This document shows, one piece after another, positions 9,923 to 18,632 of a stretch of DNA of 64,000 bases. The DNA is taken from contig NZ_CP043506.1 of assembly GCF_008365315.1 (NCBI RefSeq), forward strand, positions 929,001-993,000, read 5' to 3'. The DNA is from Acetobacter vaccinii. Its GTDB lineage: Bacteria > Pseudomonadota > Alphaproteobacteria > Acetobacterales > Acetobacteraceae. Each line of letters starts with the position of its first letter. Positions within the stretch are counted from its first letter, which is position 1. Position numbers and translations under genes: made by a program. The notes under the pieces were generated by a model. It ran no database searches, was not told where the DNA came from, and saw only the letters and a program-made list of their open reading frames with translations.

Positions 9923-10070
9923 TGCTTGGGTTCCCCGGACCTGTGCCGCCTGGGCGTGTTGATTTTCCCGTTTCCCGGGCTGCGAATGTCAGGTTCTGAT
10001 ACGGCCCACGCCGTGCCCGACAAGGCGACAACACCCCTTCCGCCCCCCTGGCGTAAAGCCCGGCATGGCG

Positions 10071-10094
10071 GCCTGTCACATCCATGTGACAGGC
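10071..10094. promoter_or_regulatory. Perfect 24-bp palindrome between acoA and the AcoR-like gene (likely operator)
   Basis: GCCTGTCACAT (10071-10081) and ATGTGACAGGC (10084-10094) form a perfect inverted repeat with a 2-base centre. It is in the 236-bp divergent spacer, about 150 bp from the acoA start and 65 bp from the regulator start, where a dimeric activator would bind. There is no GG-N10-GC element of a sigma-54 promoter in the spacer that I can see, which fits the missing AAA+ domain of the regulator. Confidence 0.6.
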
Positions 10095-10158
10095 GATGTG
10101 GCAAAGTGTCGCATATTTGGCGCGGGTGATGCGTTAAGCTCTCGTAAAAGGGGGGACC

Positions 10159-11121
10159 ATGGCTTCAGAACCGCTTTGTCATCAGATGCTGGCAACCGTA
10201 CCAAGCCGCCTGCATGAATCGTGGATACGCTGCGCCCAGACGTATCAGCTCAACGCCAGTGGCGAGGGGATGGACGATCTGCTGTGCTCGGCCGAACTGC
10301 GGCAGGCCCGTGAAAGAATGGGCGTTGTCATGAAAATTTCCGATCCGGAACTGGATCGGCTGCATGGCATTGTTTCAACACTGGATTATACCGTGCTGCT
10401 GGCCAACCCGCAGGGCGTTGTGGTGTCGCGGCGGGGCAACCCCCCGTTTGAAAAAGGGTGCAGGCGCTGGAACCTGTGGCCCGGTGCCCGCTGGTCGGAG
10501 GCCGAGGCAGGCACCAATGGTGTGGGCACCAGCCTGACCGAGCAGAAACCCGTAACCGTACACATGGACCAGCACTGGCGGCGAGGGCTGCGCTACCTGA
10601 CATGCTCGGCTGTGCCCTTTTACGGCCCTGACGGGCAGGTGGCTGGCGCGCTTGATGTCAGCTCCACCCGGCCAGACCCCACCGGGCGGGTCGCCACCAT
10701 GATGGAAGCCGTGCTGATAGATGCCGCCCGCAGGCTGGAACGACGGAGCTTTCTGGAGGCATTCCACAAACGTACTGTGGTCATGCTGGGAGAAAGCACC
10801 GATATTTCGCTCCCCATGGTCGCACTGGACGAATCGCGCGTGATTGTGGGAGCCACCTACGCCGCCCGCATGGCCCTTGGCCTGCCCGATGGGGATATGT
10901 CGGGCGTCTGCTTTGACCTTGGGGCAGGTACAGCCGGTGTGCCAGACTTTCGTGAGGCCGAACGCGCCGTGATCGAAGGGGCACTGGCCATGTCCCAGGG
11001 CAAGATTGCCCCTGCCGCCCGCCTGCTGGGCATCAGCCGTTCCACCATGCACCGCAAGATACGCGCCATGAATGCAACCCCCACCTCCACGGCAGGCACC
11101 GCCAGCCCCATAGAGGCGTGA
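10159..11121 (+). CDS. AcoR-like GAF/Fis-HTH transcriptional regulator without AAA+ domain
   Basis: 320 aa. The N-terminal 220 residues match the sensory region of AcoR acetoin activators ('SRLHESWIRC', 'ANPQGVVVSRRGN', 'GTNGVGTSLTEQKPVTVH', a GAF fold). The C-terminus has a Fis-type helix-turn-helix ('AARLLGISRSTMHRKIRAM', about 285-305). Between them there is no room for a sigma-54 interaction domain: no GAFTGA, no Walker A. A classical AcoR is about twice as long. It probably activates the divergent acoABC operon from a sigma-70 promoter, sensing acetoin or a related ligand; this role is inferred from position and family. Confidence 0.85.
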   Translation: MASEPLCHQMLATVPSRLHESWIRCAQTYQLNASGEGMDDLLCSAELRQARERMGVVMKISDPELDRLHGIVSTLDYTVLLANPQGVVVSRRGNPPFEKGCRRWNLWPGARWSEAEAGTNGVGTSLTEQKPVTVHMDQHWRRGLRYLTCSAVPFYGPDGQVAGALDVSSTRPDPTGRVATMMEAVLIDAARRLERRSFLEAFHKRTVVMLGESTDISLPMVALDESRVIVGATYAARMALGLPDGDMSGVCFDLGAGTAGVPDFREAERAVIEGALAMSQGKIAPAARLLGISRSTMHRKIRAMNATPTSTAGTASPIEA

Positions 11122-11188
11122 CAGGAACATTCAGACGCCCGAACGCGCCCAAGCTGCTATACAGGCGGGTATGACAGCCTGAAGGACG

Positions 11189-12337
11189 ATGATGATGACA
11201 GCCCATCTGCCACGCCTGAACCGGCGGGCCTTTCTGGCGGCCGCAGCCGCCCTGCCCGTGGCGGGCCGCGCCCATGCCGCCCAGCCAGCCCTGTCGGTTG
11301 TAACGCAGGCCCCTTTTATGGTCAGCGGTGTGGCCGTCGCACAGGATGAAACGGTTTTTCTGGGCATGCCCCGCTTTGCCGGTATGGACAACACCTACTC
11401 GGTTGCGCGGGTGCGGCATGAGGGCACGCCCAAGGCTTTTCCCGGCGGGGCATGGAACGCCTGGCGCCCCGGCCAGGACGGAACTGCCGCCTTTGTCATG
11501 GTCAATGCTGTCCATATCTTTGGGGACAATACCCTGTGGGTGGTCGATCAGGGTGCCCCACCGGGGCAGACACCCCAGCCCGGCGCGCAGAAACTGGTGC
11601 AAATCGGCATCCGTAACGGGCAGATCCTGCGGGTGCTGACCTTTCCCGACAGCATCATGCCCCCTGGTGCCCAGTTCAACGACCTGCGGTTGCTTGGGGA
11701 CCTGCTGTTTATTACCGACAGCGGTCTGGGGGGGATTATCATCCACAACCTCAAGACCGGTCACACCCTGCGCCGCCTGTCCGGCCAAGGTATCATGCGC
11801 AATGACAACGCCCACCTGCACAAGGGCAATGGCGGGCGGATTCTGCGCGACGTTAACGGCACCCGCCCACAGGTGCAGAGCGACCAGCTTGAAATAGACC
11901 CCACCGGCCGCTGGCTGTATTTTTCAGTTCCCGCAGGACCGTTGAAAAAAGTCTGGATCGCGGACCTGCTGGACCCCACCCTGTCCGATACCGCTGTGGC
12001 CCAAAGGGTGCGACTGGTGGCCGATATTCCCTCCATCGGCGGCACATGCATCGACACGCGGGGCAATATCTATCTGGCCGATGCCGAACACAGCCGCATC
12101 GTAGTGCTGGCCCCCGACAACCGGCGGGAAACCCTGGTGCAGGATCACAGGCTGCTCTCGCCCGATGCCCTGTTCATTGACCGCGCCCGCAGGCTCTACA
12201 TCCCCTGCCCACAGATCGAGCGCCTGCCCATGTTCAACAACGGGGTCATGTCTGCTCGCGCACCCTTTTTTGTGCTGTCCATGCCCCTGCCCGACCAGAT
12301 CCGTGGGATACCACTGGGCAACGCGGTGGAAGGATAA
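11189..12337 (+). CDS. Exported major-royal-jelly-like / SMP-30-type beta-propeller protein
   Basis: 382 aa from the first ATG; three ATG codons occur in tandem (11189, 11192, 11195) and the third has the best spacing to GAAGGA at 11181. The N-terminus is a Tat-type signal 'NRRAFLAAAAALPVAG' ending in AHA-A. The mature part has repeated propeller blades ('DNTLWVVDQG', 'LLFITDSGLGGIIIHNL', 'LYFSVPAGPLKKVWIADL', 'GNIYLADAEHSRIVVL') characteristic of the MRJP/yellow and gluconolactonase superfamily. It sits 6 bp before the hydrolase gene, with which it forms an operon. A lactonase or redox-substrate role is possible but unproven. Confidence 0.75.
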   Translation: MMMTAHLPRLNRRAFLAAAAALPVAGRAHAAQPALSVVTQAPFMVSGVAVAQDETVFLGMPRFAGMDNTYSVARVRHEGTPKAFPGGAWNAWRPGQDGTAAFVMVNAVHIFGDNTLWVVDQGAPPGQTPQPGAQKLVQIGIRNGQILRVLTFPDSIMPPGAQFNDLRLLGDLLFITDSGLGGIIIHNLKTGHTLRRLSGQGIMRNDNAHLHKGNGGRILRDVNGTRPQVQSDQLEIDPTGRWLYFSVPAGPLKKVWIADLLDPTLSDTAVAQRVRLVADIPSIGGTCIDTRGNIYLADAEHSRIVVLAPDNRRETLVQDHRLLSPDALFIDRARRLYIPCPQIERLPMFNNGVMSARAPFFVLSMPLPDQIRGIPLGNAVEG

Positions 12338-12342
12338 GACCC

Positions 12343-13407
12343 ATGCGCCGCTACCCCACCCTATACGCCCTTGCCTGTGGTCTGGCCCTATGGGCCTGCA
12401 CACCGCCACTGCATGCTGCCACCACACCTGACACACAGCCCCCCGCCTATGGGCCGCAGCTTGAAGGGTTTGACTACCCCTGGCCTGTGCAGACCTACAG
12501 GTTTACATCCCAGCGCCAAACGCTGGACATGGCCTATCTGGACGTGCCAGCCCAGCACCCCAACGGGCAGGTTGCTGTGTTGCTGCACGGCAAAAACTTC
12601 TGCGCCGCCACGTGGGAAGGCACTATTCAAGCCCTAAGCGCCCATGGGTATCGGGTTATCGCCCCCGATCAGGTGGGGTTTTGCAAATCCAGCAAACCAC
12701 AGTCCTATCAGTTCAGTTTTACACAACTGGCCCGGAACACCCACGACCTGCTGCACCACCTTGGCGTGGACAAGGCCATTATCATCGGCCATTCCACCGG
12801 CGGTATGCTGGCTGTGCGCTATGCGTTGATGTACCCCACGGACACAGCACGCCTTGTGCTGGTTGACCCGATCGGGCTGGAAGACTGGCTGGCCAAAGGT
12901 GTGCCCTACCGCACTGTCGATGAGTGGTACGCCCGCGAACGCGGAAAAACTGCCGACCAGATCAGAACTTATGAAAAAAAATTCTATTATGGAGACACCT
13001 GGCGGCCTGAGTATGAAAAATGGGTGCAGATGCTGGCGGGCATGTACAGGGGCGGAGGCAGTGACCAGGTCGCCTGGAACTCCGCCCTGCTCTACGACAT
13101 GATCCTGACCCAACCGGTTGTCCACAACCTGCCCGACCTGAAGGTGCCAACCCTGCTGATTATCGGAGACAAGGACAAGACAGCCATTGGCTCCGACTCA
13201 GCTCCCCCAGCCGTGCGGGCGCAACTGGGCCATTACCCCACTCTGGGCAAAGCGGCTGCGGCAGCCATCCCGAACGCCCAGTTGATTGAATTCCCTACCC
13301 TTGGGCATTCCCCCCAGATGCAAGACCCCGATGCATTCCATGCGGCCCTGCTGGGCTGGCTGGACCCAGAGAGTATTTCAAAAGACCACTCCCGCAATAC
13401 ACCTTAA
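12343..13407 (+). CDS. Exported alpha/beta hydrolase
   Basis: 354 aa. The N-terminal signal ('LACGLALWACTPPLHA') could be cleaved as a lipoprotein at Cys19 or after AHA/LHA by signal peptidase I. The hydrolase domain has 'LLHGKNFCAATW' (oxyanion region), the nucleophile elbow GHSTGG, an acid in 'IIGDKDKTA', and the terminal His in 'LGHSPQMQ'. It resembles periplasmic epoxide-hydrolase-like or lipase-like esterases found beside SMP-30 proteins. The substrate is unknown. It is the second gene of a two-gene unit after the propeller protein. Confidence 0.82.
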   Translation: MRRYPTLYALACGLALWACTPPLHAATTPDTQPPAYGPQLEGFDYPWPVQTYRFTSQRQTLDMAYLDVPAQHPNGQVAVLLHGKNFCAATWEGTIQALSAHGYRVIAPDQVGFCKSSKPQSYQFSFTQLARNTHDLLHHLGVDKAIIIGHSTGGMLAVRYALMYPTDTARLVLVDPIGLEDWLAKGVPYRTVDEWYARERGKTADQIRTYEKKFYYGDTWRPEYEKWVQMLAGMYRGGGSDQVAWNSALLYDMILTQPVVHNLPDLKVPTLLIIGDKDKTAIGSDSAPPAVRAQLGHYPTLGKAAAAAIPNAQLIEFPTLGHSPQMQDPDAFHAALLGWLDPESISKDHSRNTP

Positions 13408-13411
13408 AAGC

Positions 13412-13503
13412 CAAAGCATTTTTGGTTATTCTTTTGATGAAAATTTTAAAAGACCATCGCCTTTTTGAAAAAAGGCGATGCCCAGAAATTTTTATCTTTT
13501 GAC
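13412..13503 (+). terminator. AT-rich intergenic repeat with strong hairpin (terminator)
   Basis: CATCGCCTTTTT (13455-13466) pairs with AAAAAGGCGATG (13469-13480) around a 2-base centre, followed by GCCCAGAAATTTTTATCTTTT. The upstream half is also A/T rich and resembles the repeat at 54545-54640. It ends the hydrolase transcript and separates it from the macroglobulin gene. Confidence 0.65.
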
Positions 13504-13613
13504 CACCATAGCGGGCACCTTTTACCGGGCCCTGTTTGCATATATCGTGCAGGTTCCGCCGGGCGTGTAACGGGTGTCTGGCTCCATGCTGATTGCAATA
13601 AAGTGGCAGGTTA

Positions 13614-16600
13614 ATGAAAAAATACGCTCTGGTATGGTGCGCCGCCCTCCCCATCGCCACGGTCGCACAGGCTGCCGATCTCCCTGCGCCACCCGACACC
13701 CAGGCCGAGGCAGCCACCTCTACGCCCGAGCCCCTGCGCTTTGTACAGCAGGACCTTAACGGATCAGGGGAACGCCCCGAACTGTGCCTGACATTCAACC
13801 AGCGGCTGGACCCGACCCAAACCCGCAGTCTGGCTGCCGCCATTACCCTCAAACCCGCAGTCCCCTACGCCCCCCATGTCAGCAACACGCAGTTCTGCCT
13901 GGGGGGGCTGGCCTATAACACCAGCTATATCCTGCGCGTTTCTACCGCATTCCATGCCGCCAATGGGACACGGCTGGACAAAGCCTATACGCTCAATGCC
14001 AGTTTTGCAGACCGTACACCCTCCGTCGGGCTGATCGGCAACGGCTATACCCTGCCCCGGCTGACATCCAACGGGCCTGTGGTGCAAAGCGTCAATGTCA
14101 AGACCGTGCGGCTGCATGTCCTGCGCATGACACCCCATGTCGCCGCCGCACAGATTGGGGAAGGCCGTATCTCCCTCGATCAGACCAGCATGACAGGCAG
14201 CGACCTGGCCTACCTGGCCCAGAACTGGCTGACAGATGTCTGGCACGGCACCATGGCTATTGATGACCAGCACAACGTCAGCACCTCAACCGCCTTCCCA
14301 CTGGCAACGGCGCTGACTGGCAAGGGGCCGGGGCTGTACCTTGTCACGGCAGAAAACGTAGCGCTTAACCCCTCCGCCAGCCCGGTAGAACTGGCCTTGC
14401 AGCCCATCCCCCCCGGCGGCAACGACAGTGCACCCTACAACCCGGCCCAGTACAACAGCTTTGCGGCCCACTGGGTGAGCCTGAGCAATCTGGGGCTGAC
14501 TGCCCTGCGTGGCACGGACGGGCTGCATGTCTCAGTGCGCTCTCTGGCCACAGGCACTGGGGTTGCCGACACACAACTGGCCCTTGTCGCCCAGAGTGGT
14601 GATGTGCTGGCCAGCGCCCACACAGACAGCAACGGCAACGCCGTGTTTGCACCGGGGCTTATGCGCGGCACCAACGCCAACACGCCCCGCCAGCTTATAG
14701 CCACCCAGGGCAACGACCAGGCCATTATGGCACTGACAGGCCCCTGGTTTGACTTTTCCAGCCGTGGAGCAGAAGGCTCAGGTCAGTTTGGCATGGCGCG
14801 GGCGGTCATACAGACCGAGCGTGGCATCTACCGCCCGGGCGAAACAGTAAATGCCCTTGTTCTGCTGCGGGACAAGACCGGACATGCTCTGACACACCAG
14901 CCGCTTACTGTCGTCCTGCGCCGCTCTGACGGGCAGAAGGACAGCACCCGCACCCTGACACAGGACCAGGACGGCGGTTATACGCTGCAACTGCCGGTCA
15001 GCCGGTCAGCACCGGCCGGGCCATGGCGGATTGAGGTCATGCTCGACCCGACGTCCGCCCCCCTTGCGGCAACGTCCTTTCAGGTAGCCGACTTCACACC
15101 CCAGACTCTGACAGCCACCCTCAAGGCACCCGACCAGGCCGTGTCCGACCAGCCGATGGATGTGCAGGTTGCTGCCAACTTCCTGTACGGCGCACCCGCC
15201 AGCGACCTGCGCGTGGAAGGGGAATGGCGGCTGGTGCCAAACCCCACCCCCCTGCCTGCTTACAAGGACTGGGTCTTTGGCTACGCGACCGAAACCCTGC
15301 CCGATAGTTCCGGCAACCTGGACTTCCCCCCGACCGATGCTAAGGGCAACACCCTCGCCACGGTGCCTGTCAGCCTGCCACCGGGGCTGACACAGCGGCT
15401 GGCCATTGCCCTGACAGCCCGGGTTATTGAACCCTCCGGCCACCCCATCACCAAGATGCTGACTGTCCCCCTCCGCCGCACGACCCCGCTGATCGGACTG
15501 CACGTGGCCCCGACCAGCACGGAGGATACCCAGACAGCCGTGCCTGTCAGCATTGTCACCCTCAACCCCAATGGCACGCAGCCCGTACCCCTGTCCGGCC
15601 TGCGCTGGACACTCAGCCGGGTCAACTCCGTCTATGACTGGGCGCATGTTGACGGGCGGTGGGAATTTCATGAGCATCAGGTGGATGTGCCTGTTACGTC
15701 AGGCAGCCTGACCACCGACAAGGCAGGACGCGGCACCCTGAGCCCGTCACTCGACTGGGGCAGCTACCGCCTGTCGGTCGATGACCCGGCCAGCGGAGCA
15801 GGCACCTCCACCGTGCTGCATGTCGGCTGGGCCGCAACTACGGGTGACACCACGCCCGACGCCCTGCCTGTCAGTGTACGCGACCACGCCATAGCCCCCG
15901 GCGGCAGCACCGTGCTGCATATTCCCGCCGGGCTGGACGGGGTGGCCGACATTACCTTTGCAACCGACCATGTACTGTCCACCCAGAGCGTGACCGTACC
16001 CAAGGATGGGGTGGATATTCCTGTAACCGCCGGGACGGACTGGGGGGTGGGCGCCTACGCGCTAGTTACCCTGCACCGCCCGCTGTCCGGGCCACGCCGC
16101 CCGCATGACCCTGTGCGGGCCGTAGGCATTGCCTGGATTGGTATCAACCAGGACCCACACCATCTGAGCGTGACACTCGGCGGCCCCGATACCATACGGC
16201 CCCGGCAACAGGTCACCATTCCGGTGGATGTGCATGGCGGGCCCGGTGCCCCGGCGGGGCAGACCGTGTCCCTGACACTGGCCGCAGTGGACGAGGGTAT
16301 TCTGGCCCTGACGCATTACAACCAGACCAACCTGTTTGACACCCTATTTGGCAAACCTGCCCTTGGGGTGGACATGCGCGACACCTACGGCACCCTGCTA
16401 CTGGACATGGCTGCCGCAGGCCGTATCCGCGAAGGGGGTGATGATGGTGAGGGCGAAGGCGGGGCCGATATTACCACTGCCCGCAGCGTATCGCTGTTCT
16501 CTGGGCCGGTCACGCTGGACGCCCACGGCCATGGACAGGTCACGCTGGATATTCCTGACTTTGAGGGCGCACTCCGCCTGATGGCCTCCGCCTGGTCGCA

Positions 16601-18632
16601 GGACGGGGTGGGAGACGCCCGGCGCGACATCACCGTACGTGACCCTGTTTTTCCCGACCTCGCACTGCCACGCTTTATTGCCCCTGGCGACACGGCCCAG
16701 CCCCTGCTGTCCATTGTGAATACAGATGGTCAGGCCGGCACCTACACCGCCCACCTGACAGTGAGCGGCCCGCTCCAGATCAGCGGCCCCAGCAGCCTGA
16801 CAACAGAGTTAAAACCCGGTGAACGCAAAAGCGCCCGCGTCAGCCTGAACGCCACGGCAGAGGGCGAAGGCCACCTCCATCTGGTGCTGACACGCGCAGG
16901 CTCAAACACCGCCCTGCTAACCCGCGACTGGGTGCTGACATCGCGCGCAGGGCATGCTCCCTTTACCACCACCCACGCTCTGGCCCTGCCCGCAGGTGCC
17001 AGCGCCACCGTGGACCCCACATGGCTGAACGGTATTGCCCCCTCCAGCCTGCGGGCCACACTTGGTTTTTCCGCCGCCAAAGGGATCGACACCGTCGCGC
17101 TGCTGGAAACGCTCAACACCACACCCTGGGGGGATTCCCAAACTCTGGCAGCCATCGCACGCCCCCTGCTGTCGCTTAAAAACCCGACCCTGAGCGGCCC
17201 CGGTGCCTCGCCCGCAACACTGCATGCGCAAGTGCAGGCTACAGTGGATACCCTGCTGAACCGGCAGAACGCCGCAGGCCGCTTTGGCCTGACCCGGCTG
17301 GATGACGGACAGGGACTACCAGAAACGCAAGATTACATCACCGACTTTCTGACCCGCGCCAAAACGGCAGGATATGCCGTGCCCGAGAACAGGCTGCGCC
17401 TTGCGCTGGACCTGATCGAAAGCACCCAGTTGCAGGCTGGCACGCAGGATCAGACTGACGACACGTCCACCTCATCAGAAGACGCAGCCAACCGCGCCAG
17501 CCAGATTGCATCCGACAGGGCAACCAAGGCTTACGCCGCCTATATTCTGGCAAGAGCGGGCCGCCTGCACCCGCAGATTGTGCGGGATATGGCGCAGAGC
17601 ATTGCCCAGCACCCTGATGGTGCAGGCTTCTCCCTCATCTGGGCGGACTCCCCGGTTGCCAACACGCTGGCCACACCTGTGGCCATAGGCCACATTGCCA
17701 CAGCACAGGCCCTTGATGACGCGGCCAGCACAGGCCCTCTGTCACCCGACACTCTGTATGACGCGGCCATTGCCGCCCTTGGTCCGGTGCTTAAAGGCCC
17801 GCCACCGGCTGACAGCCTGCTCTACTGGGCGCATGTCCGTGACCTGACAGGGTTGATGCCCCTGACAGCCGAAGGCCATGACGAAGCCCGCACACAGGCT
17901 CTGGCTGACCGCTATGCCCAGCTGTCCATCGACCCCGGCCAACTGGATGCCCCGGAAAAAGCCGCCCTGCTGGAAACAGTCGCAGCCCTGAATGCCGACA
18001 TGCCTGGCCGCAGCCTGAGCCTGAACGGTCAGGCGGAACCTGCCCTGACAACGCACCTGCCCTCGGCCCGTGTAGTCAGCGCCACACAGGTCAAGAAAGG
18101 GCTGACAGTCAGCAATACCGGCACACGGCCGCTTTATGGCACCCTGACCGTGCGCGGTGTACCCTCCGGCGCGGTTGCAAGCCAGGCGGCAGGGCTGAGC
18201 ATCTCGGTCCGCTATACCACCCTGTCGGGCGAGCCGCTGGATGTAACACACCTTAAGCAGAACGACCGTTTTGTCGTGATTATCAAAGGGGCCCCACAGG
18301 CACCGGGGCTCCAGCGTCTGGGGCTGCTGCACATGCTCCCCGCTGGATGGGGGGTGGAGAGTGTCCTGTCCACAAACAGCAACGGCTATGACTTTACCGG
18401 CCCGCTGTCCGAGACCCTGTCCACCACCTTCCAGGCCGATCGGCTGGTCGCGCTGGTGGCGGTCAACCCCACGTCGGACGAAACCAACCAGCGCAGCTTC
18501 ACCATCGCCTACATTGCCCGCGCAACCATGCCCGGCCACTATATCCGGCCGGAAACACTGGTACAGGTGATGGGTCGCCCCGCCATCATGGCACGGTCGG
18601 CCTCTGGCATTACGGATATCAGCCCTCCGTGA
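13614..18632 (+). CDS. Periplasmic alpha-2-macroglobulin family protein (YfhM-like)
   Basis: 1672 aa, the size of bacterial alpha-2-macroglobulins, which trap foreign proteases in the periplasm. It has a type I signal peptide ending 'ATVAQA-AD' rather than the lipobox found in E. coli YfhM. MG-type domains fill the first 900 residues ('TERGIYRPGETVNALVLLRD' is the conserved MG2 signature), then the bait region, 'QGTVDIPDFEGALRLMASAW'-like alpha-2M core around 960-1010, and the thioester-domain helices (about 1150-1450). At the thioester position the canonical PYGCxEQ reads Pro-Trp-Gly-Asp1174-Ser-Gln, so the reactive Cys-Gln bond cannot form. It is coupled to pbpC by a one-base overlap. Confidence 0.9.
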   Translation: MKKYALVWCAALPIATVAQAADLPAPPDTQAEAATSTPEPLRFVQQDLNGSGERPELCLTFNQRLDPTQTRSLAAAITLKPAVPYAPHVSNTQFCLGGLAYNTSYILRVSTAFHAANGTRLDKAYTLNASFADRTPSVGLIGNGYTLPRLTSNGPVVQSVNVKTVRLHVLRMTPHVAAAQIGEGRISLDQTSMTGSDLAYLAQNWLTDVWHGTMAIDDQHNVSTSTAFPLATALTGKGPGLYLVTAENVALNPSASPVELALQPIPPGGNDSAPYNPAQYNSFAAHWVSLSNLGLTALRGTDGLHVSVRSLATGTGVADTQLALVAQSGDVLASAHTDSNGNAVFAPGLMRGTNANTPRQLIATQGNDQAIMALTGPWFDFSSRGAEGSGQFGMARAVIQTERGIYRPGETVNALVLLRDKTGHALTHQPLTVVLRRSDGQKDSTRTLTQDQDGGYTLQLPVSRSAPAGPWRIEVMLDPTSAPLAATSFQVADFTPQTLTATLKAPDQAVSDQPMDVQVAANFLYGAPASDLRVEGEWRLVPNPTPLPAYKDWVFGYATETLPDSSGNLDFPPTDAKGNTLATVPVSLPPGLTQRLAIALTARVIEPSGHPITKMLTVPLRRTTPLIGLHVAPTSTEDTQTAVPVSIVTLNPNGTQPVPLSGLRWTLSRVNSVYDWAHVDGRWEFHEHQVDVPVTSGSLTTDKAGRGTLSPSLDWGSYRLSVDDPASGAGTSTVLHVGWAATTGDTTPDALPVSVRDHAIAPGGSTVLHIPAGLDGVADITFATDHVLSTQSVTVPKDGVDIPVTAGTDWGVGAYALVTLHRPLSGPRRPHDPVRAVGIAWIGINQDPHHLSVTLGGPDTIRPRQQVTIPVDVHGGPGAPAGQTVSLTLAAVDEGILALTHYNQTNLFDTLFGKPALGVDMRDTYGTLLLDMAAAGRIREGGDDGEGEGGADITTARSVSLFSGPVTLDAHGHGQVTLDIPDFEGALRLMASAWSQDGVGDARRDITVRDPVFPDLALPRFIAPGDTAQPLLSIVNTDGQAGTYTAHLTVSGPLQISGPSSLTTELKPGERKSARVSLNATAEGEGHLHLVLTRAGSNTALLTRDWVLTSRAGHAPFTTTHALALPAGASATVDPTWLNGIAPSSLRATLGFSAAKGIDTVALLETLNTTPWGDSQTLAAIARPLLSLKNPTLSGPGASPATLHAQVQATVDTLLNRQNAAGRFGLTRLDDGQGLPETQDYITDFLTRAKTAGYAVPENRLRLALDLIESTQLQAGTQDQTDDTSTSSEDAANRASQIASDRATKAYAAYILARAGRLHPQIVRDMAQSIAQHPDGAGFSLIWADSPVANTLATPVAIGHIATAQALDDAASTGPLSPDTLYDAAIAALGPVLKGPPPADSLLYWAHVRDLTGLMPLTAEGHDEARTQALADRYAQLSIDPGQLDAPEKAALLETVAALNADMPGRSLSLNGQAEPALTTHLPSARVVSATQVKKGLTVSNTGTRPLYGTLTVRGVPSGAVASQAAGLSISVRYTTLSGEPLDVTHLKQNDRFVVIIKGAPQAPGLQRLGLLHMLPAGWGVESVLSTNSNGYDFTGPLSETLSTTFQADRLVALVAVNPTSDETNQRSFTIAYIARATMPGHYIRPETLVQVMGRPAIMARSASGITDISPP

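Noticed and set aside
9923..10158. Sigma-54 promoter for acoA expected from AcoR homology
   Set aside because: No GG-N10-GC element at proper spacing was found on the minus strand, and the regulator lacks the AAA+ domain.
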